Part shown: piece by piece, positions 56,960 through 64,000 of the stretch
Numbering within the stretch: the first letter of the stretch is position 1
Layout of the letters: each line of letters begins with the position of its first letter
Source of the DNA: Bostrychus sinensis
Taxonomy: Eukaryota > Chordata > Actinopteri > Gobiiformes > Eleotridae
Direction of reading: 5' to 3'
DNA length: 64,000 nt
Assembly (NCBI GenBank): GCA_020698575.1
Contig: CM036252.1
Location: 27,853,206-27,917,205 of the forward strand
The notes under the pieces: model-generated
Told to the model about the DNA's origin: nothing
The model's database searches: none
The model's input: only the letters and a program-made list of their open reading frames with translations
Program-made: the position numbers and the translations under genes

Positions 56960-57930
56960 ATTGCTGGTGACTCCAGTCTTTGCAGCAGAAACAGTAATCA
57001 AATTCATTTAGAAAGAAGCAAAACTGCCCATGCAACATAAGACAGCATTATTAGTGTGTAACTGAGCACTTGTATATTCCATTTCCAAATGTGTCACTGC
57101 TCAGAACAGTACTTACGGATAGTACTCGATACTGGAGTCCAAATTTAGACGACAGGTAGATTTCAGCGTCTGTATCAAATTCATGTTCTTCCTTTCTTCC
57201 TGATGATATGAAGACATCTTGATGCCTTGACAGAATCTAGTCAGAACACACAACATAAAAGTGGAACATAATCCTCCAGTATTGCTGCTAATCTTTGTGA
57301 TTTGGGCAGAATCTATTTGCAGCAGAGATGGTGAGAAAAAAAAAAAAAAAAGACTATTTGCATTTTTTGAAACAGACGAGATGGTAATTTTCACACTTGT
57401 GTGGATTACCTCATTTCAAAGCTGCCTGTCAGAAATGGAAAGATCTCTATCTTCCATTAGTTCTCCTCGTCTCACCTCCACTTCTGTTTAATGTGGGAAA
57501 TGAATCTAATCAGGTTTTCCTCTCATGCAGCGGCTTTTTGGTAGGATTATTCAATATAGAAATGTAACAGGACAGCCTTTGGACAGTCGAAGTCTGGTTT
57601 CCTCTAGCTTTTTAACCTGGCTCCAAAACAAATCAAACTATCAATAAGTATAACAATAAAAGTTCAGTATTCATTTACATACATAACTCCATAATGTAAT
57701 GCTACATATCTTGATCAAAATAAATGATAAAACAGAGGCATATGTGTAATGCAACCAGATAGACTCAATAAATCTTGAATCTTAAATATTTTCTCCTACT
57801 ACAGCAACATTTGTTAAAGAATCAACTCTTCTTAAAATAATTAACAAGATATCACTTTACTTTTGACCAATTATAAACCACATATGTTGGTTTAATACCA
57901 AGTTAACATGCTAACAAGGCTAACTAGTTT
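56960..57930. other. AT-rich intergenic sequence, no gene seen
   Basis: Poly-A at 57336-57351 and no other recognised feature. Confidence 0.45.
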
Positions 57931-57934
57931 TGCA

Positions 57935-58395
57935 TAAAGGTCCCATATTATGTTTTTTCAGGCTTTTGGAAATTATTTTGGACACCTTAGTATTTCTTAC
58001 TAGCTTAAAAAAAATTATATTATGGAAAATGTCTTCTTTTGGGGAGCTGTTACTTTGACTTTGCAGAGAACGCTTGATTTAGGTGTCTGTCACCACCTGC
58101 TGGCAACAGTGGGGACTGGACAGAGCATAAAATGGCTATTTAGCACAGCCATTAGCAACATAACACTAATAGATGATGAAGCTGATTTAATCGAAGCTGT
58201 GAAATGATCAGAATGAGTCTGGTGACAGTGTGTGGGCTTTAGAAGCACACAGGAGCACTTCCTGGTTTCACGTGTCTACGTAGAGCCGAGAGCAAAACAA
58301 AATACTACTCCAGGAATTTTTTTCAGGTGCAAAACAAATTTATAGCATGGTTAAAAGCTCAAAAAGTCAATTTAGCAGAATAGTACGGGACCTGT
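57935..58395 (+). repeat. Dispersed repeat, most complete copy of its family
   Basis: About 460 bp from AAAGGTCCCATATTATGTTT to GTACGGGACCTG. Related copies are at 3853 (-), 8797, 10985, 36385, 52360 (-) and 61198 (-, split). First and last words, AGGTCCCATATTATG and AATAGTACGGGACCTG, are approximate reverse complements, suggesting short inverted ends (a MITE). No target duplication is certain. Confidence 0.7.
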
Positions 58396-58429
58396 AAGTT
58401 CAATCATACAGTTTATGAAAAAAAAAAGG

Positions 58430-58905
58430 AACTATGCAACTTTGCTAATTTTGTCACTGTTTTAGGCACATTTTTCTCTTTGGAGCTCCCCCTACATTTT
58501 GGCGTAAATCCCAATCATAAAACGTCACAAGTCCAGTTTCCTCGGCCGTTGTAGGCTTGTTGGTATGGCTAACCAGGACTCACCTCTTTCTCACAAGACC
58601 CAAGTTTTAATGACACTGAGTAACGCCTGACTCAAACTGAATACGCTGCCTGTGCATTGTCTCTGGTACAGTATTTTTGCAGACTCCAATTCACATTGAG
58701 TGGGTTGTGTGTGCAGTACTTGTCCGACAACAGCCAACAGAGTTCACCAGAGGGTAGCGAGTTTAAGATTAAGTTATGTGTTCATGCAATAACAACCATG
58801 TACAGAGTTAGATGTAAACAAAAGCCACATTTGCCTGTCTGACCACAATCTCCCATTCATTTGGATACTATTTCTGTGACGTTTGTGCATCTACCATGGG
58901 TAAGT
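58430..58905. repeat. Dispersed repeat related to 47350-47720
   Basis: CTCTTTGGAGCTCCCCCTAC and AAAACGTCACAAGTCCAGTT parallel the 47.4-kb copy; ends unresolved. Confidence 0.45.

Positions 58906-58908
<3 letters not shown>

Positions 58909-58950
<42 letters not shown>
58909..58950 (+). repeat. (AT)21 microsatellite
   Basis: 42 bp of pure AT dinucleotide. Confidence 0.95.
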
Positions 58951-58955
<5 letters not shown>

Positions 58956-60159
58956 CTTTCTTTATACTCACCTCTAATGGTGTCAAATCTCACGTAAATG
59001 AGAGTTTAGCGCTTCGACCCAGTGGCCTGTCAATCAAACTGCAGCAGATAAAGAAATGGATGTGAGAGACTTGACAGAGACGCTACAGTTTTAACAGTGA
59101 CATGCTGTATCAGGGAAGGACAGAGGGAAAAAAGAAAATCTTGTGTTTTCTATAGAAGTGATAGACCTACAGTTAGAAATGGGACAATGCAACTTTAAGT
59201 GGACCAGACTTGCATCAGAGCGCACACTGGGCAGACAGCGCGATTTAAATAGACTAACATCCCGCATATGCCGTATGTCCACTGTAGGGACTTTAAAAGA
59301 TGTGGAAAAGACTTGTTGAAGCCCAGTTTTATAGACAGCTGCAATTTAGTGGAATAGGAGAGAAACTAAAATAAAATGTTGCAGGTAAACTTGGTCTCTT
59401 TGTTGCTACTGCCTTCAAATCATCACATTGTTGATATATCTTTGTAAATGAGCCCTTTTAAAGTGTTTTATCTTATTTTCAACTCCCCATCTGTGCACAA
59501 ATAACAGCAGTCTTTCCTCAGAAACACCTTTGCACCTGCTCCTCCAACGCGCTAAATTTACACGCACTTTTAGCTCCCGTACTTGTGACAAATCAAACAG
59601 CCACCGCAAAGCGACTTCAATTGCATTGCCTTGAATTTTGCTCATATTCATTGAGTCACGGGAGCAAAATCTGCAGTGCGCTCATTGAACACCTGGGAGA
59701 GAAGCTAACATCAGGTGTGGTAGGATTAGCTCAACTTTTAGTACATCTTTTTCAGTTATCATGCACACAAACCTTTGATAAACCTGGCCCATGGTGTTTT
59801 ATTTTGAAAGTTATACGATCCTCTTCACTTTACGGTAATAGCATATTGCCATTGTTCATATTTAAAAATTCTGTAAACAGCAGATTGCAAGATTTTTGTT
59901 GAATTGTTAGGAGAGTGACAGAATGAGTTTTCGGCAACTGCAGCTTCAGCCATGTACAAATGCAGTGCATGCAACCAAATATGCGAGATGTAAGCAACGG
60001 CTTATTGCTTTGAGTATCAACACCCCTGAAACTGAATCGCCATATTGTGTACTCTTTTTATAGACTTTAAATGATTGTCCTGTTGCAGCTTTTAAACGGA
60101 ATAATGTAAATACGTCATCCAAGAAAGCAGGCTCACTCCACGTGTACTAGAAACAGGTC

Positions 60160-60800
60160 AGTCTCTGGATAATTGGCTTTTTTTATTCCCGACTTCCATC
60201 ACACAGACATCACTTTTGGCGTGCCACTCAAACAAAACAAGCTTTATCCCTCCGAGGCTCTTCTCAAACAACGGACTGGCTTAAAGAACAGGAGGAAGTC
60301 CCCTGTCGGCTGGCGGCTTGGGACCGAGGGACAGGTGGAGAGTGGGGAGACGGAGGCGGCGGCAGTGGCCAAAAAGCAATTAACATTCACAAATAGCGTG
60401 AGGGAAGCTATCCACCGAGGTTACACAGGCGCTGAATGTCACCTACTGCCTGCGCCCAATTCCTTCATTATACCCTCCCATAAGGCCAGACACACTTAAA
60501 TACATATTTGCATACAAATGTGGTGATTAACCCGCTAAGTGCATTAGCCGCGGCTGCTTCTCCCAGCCTCGCCGCTAATATCTTGCTCACCGTTTGTCTT
60601 TCTCAGCCTGAAATGAGCTGGAATAATGATCCTTTATTGGCTTTGTTGAATTGCCTTCCATCGGTTTCCTCAAGGCTGTTTTGTTTATGGAATTCTCTTC
60701 TTTTTTCTTTTTTTCTCCTTACCCCCCGCACCTCGATAAATCACTTTGACGCTTCCGTTTGACATTATTGTGACAGTGCGCGCCGTTTGATTTAAGAAAT
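60160..60800. other. Largest non-repetitive GC-richer island
   Basis: About 640 bp without repeat signature. A CpG-rich part (GGAGACGGAGGCGGCGGCAG) is followed by GAGGTTACACAGGCGCTGAA, an octamer ATTTGCAT (60506-60513) within a near-palindrome, TTAGCCGCGGCTGC and AATGATCCTTTATTGGC. ORFs of 108 and 84 codons run through it in different frames, with no family motif and no supporting splice sites. The pattern suits an ultraconserved-type regulatory element or an unrecognised first exon; I favour the former. Confidence 0.38.
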
Positions 60801-61197
60801 GCATTTACATATTGTAGTCGCTGGAGTGAAGTAATAAGCAGCGAGGCAGAAAAGTCAAATCGCATTAAAGGGAAGTGTGTCGTTGGGAGTTCAATTGAGT
60901 AAGTGTATTTAAAGAGCAGAGCAAGGGTCCATCGCTGACAATTGTAGGTTGGAGAGTAGTGCCTTTTATACACTCCTCAAGTATGTTGTGTGCTTGTGGG
61001 GTGAAAAGAAACAGCTCCTTCCTCTTGCAATAGAGAGGCTAAGTCATATTCTTTTCCATGACAATTTTGCTTATATCAACAACAGAACAAAAGAACATTT
61101 AAATTATTTCAACCAGTAAGCCATGATGTCCAAAAGTTGCCTGTTCAAGAATGCACAAAACAAATCCATGCTCAATCTTAACTAGTTAGAGACAATT

Positions 61198-62060
61198 TTT
61201 TTTAGCTTTTAACCAGGTCATAATGTTGTTTCCACCTCAGAAACATACCTGGAGTAGAATTTTGCTTCAATGATGTCTGTTTGAGTAAAGGCCTCGATAC
61301 ACCAAGGCGACTCCCAGACTGCCACCGATAGGACGGAGCGACAGCTCGTCTGTTCTCGTCTCCTCTCGTTCCCTCCCGTTTCTTCATGTCGCATGACCTT
61401 TTTCCCTCTTCATACACTGAAGCGACAACCGACCTAAAGACCGTGTCTTGCGCATGCGCGTGATGTAATTACCCCCCCAAAGCGGCAGATGGCACTAGAC
61501 AGTGAACAAAGATAAATGGAAGTGACACAATGTTTGCGGAGTACATATGCATGTAGCGCGCCTTGGTCTGCCACTGTTCTCCGCTTGTTTGAACATTTGA
61601 GAAGCGTGATAATGGCCGGTTTGGACATTGTTTTGTGTGGATTAGGTGCCGCTGCTCTGTTACTTGAAGAAGATAAGTTTCGGCACAGAATTGCGAAAAA
61701 TGCAAAAATGGTGACGGTACGCTGCCACAGCGGTTTTCACCTCTCGTCACTCCGTCACTTCCGCTAAAATTCCCGTGAGCTGATTGGCGCGGCAGCTGTA
61801 GTGCTAGGCCTATCAGAGCGCTTCGTGCCAAAGACCAAAGACGCCGATTCAACAACAAGGCCAATCGGCAGAAAACTAGTCAGACGGCCTCCGTCCTGGA
61901 GCGATGGGGGCCAACAGCGCATACATATCAAAAGGACGGAAATGAGTGATGTGGAAGAACCGTTCAGACGGCTTCAGATGGGCGATCGTCGCCTTGGTGT
62001 ATGGAGGCCTTAATCCTGCGTACTGCTGCTGTCTCTCTCTTTAACCCCGGATTGCTTGAC
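61198..62060 (-). repeat. Split copy of the 58-kb repeat family
   Basis: Left part 61198-61288 (TTTTAGCTTTTAACCAGGTC, CCTGGAGTAGAATTTTGCTT) and right part from 62011 (TAATCCTGCGTACTGCTGCT) are adjacent in the uninterrupted copy at 3853-4073. The insertion between them is the 61289-62010 element. Confidence 0.68.
61289..62010. mobile_element. PIF/Harbinger-type element, 722 bp
   Basis: Inverted ends agree at 22 of 23 positions (AGGCCTCGATACACCAAGG at the left; CCTTGGTGTATGGAGGCCT at the right). TAA flanks both sides (61286-61288, 62011-62013), the 3-bp TWA duplication used by PIF/Harbinger transposases. The interior is CpG-rich. The plus strand at 61612-61706 reads MAGLDIVLCGLGAAALLLEE (first 20 residues) and then DKFRHRIAKNAK, hydrophobic then basic. 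It loosely resembles the start of fish Harbinger transposases, so it may be a deletion derivative; there is no DDE domain. The 131-codon minus-strand ORF (61469-61864) has no motif. Confidence 0.83.
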
Positions 62061-62112
62061 AGAATATGACTTATATTTCAGAGTCATAGTGCATAATACA
62101 TTCATTATTTTA

Positions 62113-62420
62113 GAAATATACATACATAACATATTTTAACACACATATGCATATATATATATAAATATTCTAATAAAAATTCAATACTATGTACAATGTA
62201 GGCTTTGACTTTGAAAATCCAGATGTTGTGCTTTTTGAGTATCCAGTTTGGTGCCTTCCCATCTGTATAGACTGACATAAACTGGGAGTGTCATCACAGT
62301 AAAATAGAACTGCTGTGCATCTCTAATGAAGTGCTGCACGGCTCTGGCAATGGAAATGCTCTCATTCACTACAGTGGAAGTGTATTTGAAGCACAGTGCA
62401 CAGTGGAAATTGGAGGTAAA
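62113..62420 (+). repeat. Dispersed repeat, copy 2 (pair with 45620)
   Basis: CATAACATATTTTAACACAC, CTTTGAAAATCCAGATGTTG, AAAATAGAACTGCTGTGCAT and TTTGAAGCACAGTGCACAG parallel 45620-45925. An AT run is at 62150-62165. Confidence 0.7.
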
Positions 62421-62424
62421 CACT

Positions 62425-64000
62425 CTGCGTAGACAGGTGGAACCAGAAAGTGGTCATCCTCATAACTTATATCTATAGTTAAACCAGCTCTATTATTTTA
62501 AGATGGCTACATTAAGATCTCTTTTCCGCAGGCTGTAGTGTAAAGAACCTGACTTGCTCTTGCTTGAATATTAAAATATTTGCAGTAGTTTATTATGTAC
62601 ATTTCAAATCATGGAGCTTGCTGTGTAGATGTATTTATGGGTGGACACTAAATCAGTCCTCTGTTACTCTTTGAACTGAGAGATATCAGATATTTTGGAT
62701 AATTATAGTCCTGCAGATGGCTGTCATATAATATCTTTTTATAATGTATGGTTAGCTAGATGGCTATATAAACAAACATAATAATGACTTACCCCGCACT
62801 TTTGATGCAACACATCATTGACCAGTATCTCTTTTTCTTTTTTCTTCTTCTAAGCACATGGATGCACTCAAGTTGATGGTGTCTGTCATGGCCCATAGTT
62901 GAATTATAGTCTATTCAATGCACTCGGTAACAACAAGCCTTGCATCATTGTCGCGGCAAACTTGAATGTTGCTGTAGCCGCTTCCTCTGCTCACATGGAG
63001 GCAGGTGCAGGTCATTTTTCAATTAGCTGTGTGCACCCCGGTGATTATTAAGCAGGGTGGTTCATCTCTTCAGGGGCCACTATGGAGGACACTGGGACGC
63101 TGGGCTCTGTACTGTATTAGACTGTGCAAAACTGTCTCACTTTATCTTCTGAGGGGACACCCAGTAAGGAACTATCTGCTGCTGCTCGCTATTTTTATTT
63201 GTTAGTTCTTTAAATGTATTAACAAAATATACCTGTTGCATGAAGTCATTGTACTAAAAGCTTTGTACTGTTACTAAACTGTATTCTAAAGTTAAAATGA
63301 AGACAAAAAGCTAAGGATAAAAATACTAAAATGTGTCTTCATGTAGTTTAAGAATGAAATGTACTGTAAGAAAATGTACAATACTCAAAGTCATTTCAAA
63401 TAGTTTTGGGGTGAAAAACCAGGTGATTACAATCTAAAATGTTAAAAAAAATGCAATGATAAAACTGTTAAAATCATTTAATTGTGTATGGTAAAACTTC
63501 TGTTAAAAGTGCTATACATTTGCTTTGTGCTTTATCTGAGCTGATGGTTTAAGAAGTACAGTGTCATTTGGGTTTAAAGCATACTTTTTTCATCTTTTTT
63601 AAAGGTTTTTCACCTATTTGACTCTCTACAACTACCATCTAAAAATGGTTGTAGCCGACATGTATTGTGTGTGTGTGTGTATAAATAGAATTATGTACTA
63701 GACCCAAAAAATGGCACAAATTGAATCCCATCACATGTACTTCCTATTACACTGAGGCTCCAAAGGAAGAGGTCGAGAGTGCACGCCTCTACAGAGACCA
63801 GCACAAAAAGAGCACTAAATAAATGCACAGAGAGGTGAAAGTCTTAGTCTTTGTTCCCATTCAGTTGATGTTTCAAGGGCAGTACAAGGCCTTAGAGTAC
63901 AACCTTGAGGCAGTGACTGAGAACTCCACATAGTCCCAACAATAAGAAAAGTAAAGAATGTCATTACTACATTACTTCTAGCCTTCTCCCCACGCAAGGC
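62425..64000. other. Intergenic sequence, nothing recognised
   Basis: Mostly AT-rich with a GTGTGT run at 63664-63681. No coding exon, RNA gene or bounded repeat was found up to the window end. Confidence 0.45.

Noticed and set aside
61469..61864. 131-codon minus-strand ORF as a transposase
   Set aside because: No DDE or helix-turn-helix motif; the possibly transposase-like text is on the plus strand and only about 30 residues long.

Overview
This is vertebrate nuclear DNA, almost certainly from a ray-finned (teleost, probably percomorph-like) fish. There are no bacterial-style operons. Coding sequence is limited to short GT/AG-bounded exons. The rest is packed with repeats typical of fish genomes: short hAT-type elements with 8-bp target duplications, a PIF/Harbinger-type element with TAA duplication, a deleted Tc1-type element, tRNA-like SINEs, 5'-truncated LINEs and minisatellites.

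One gene can be read with confidence: the 3' end of rasgrp2 (RasGRP2/CalDAG-GEFI, a calcium/diacylglycerol-regulated Rap/Ras exchange factor) on the + strand. Exons at 3186-3222, 12215-12373 and 14230-14288 join in a single frame. They give the second half of the C1 zinc finger, with all its remaining Cys/His ligands in register, then a serine/proline linker and a C-terminal EEGVFDVHL-stop that matches the RasGRP2 tail. The catalytic and EF-hand exons must lie upstream of the window. The two introns seen are 8,992 and 1,856 bp, and the first is full of mobile elements. A strong donor lies four bases after the stop codon, so the 3' UTR is probably spliced; candidate acceptors end at 16805 and 16958 and a candidate polyadenylation signal is at 21221.

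From about 17.5 kb to the end I find no convincing protein-coding exon. Most of the recognisable sequence is mobile-element debris. Fourteen elements have ends I could define by inverted repeats, target duplications or both, and several are nested inside older repeats. A minisatellite of 18-bp units at 39.8-40.7 kb lies inside a hAT-like element, and a degenerate TTTAGNCCTGG array occupies 30.84-31.68 kb. Between these are eleven or so non-repetitive, moderately GC-rich islands that could be conserved regulatory sequence or, at about 33 kb, a promoter/first exon. In human the neurexin-2 promoter lies just beyond the 3' end of RASGRP2, so the right-hand 45 kb may be the 5' flank or first intron of nrxn2; that is inference only.

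I saw no CRISPR array, operon, toxin, virus or obviously new molecular system. The most interesting items are the reconstructable nested transposition events, the higher-order minisatellite, an element with 165-bp arms, and the candidate spliced 3' UTR.
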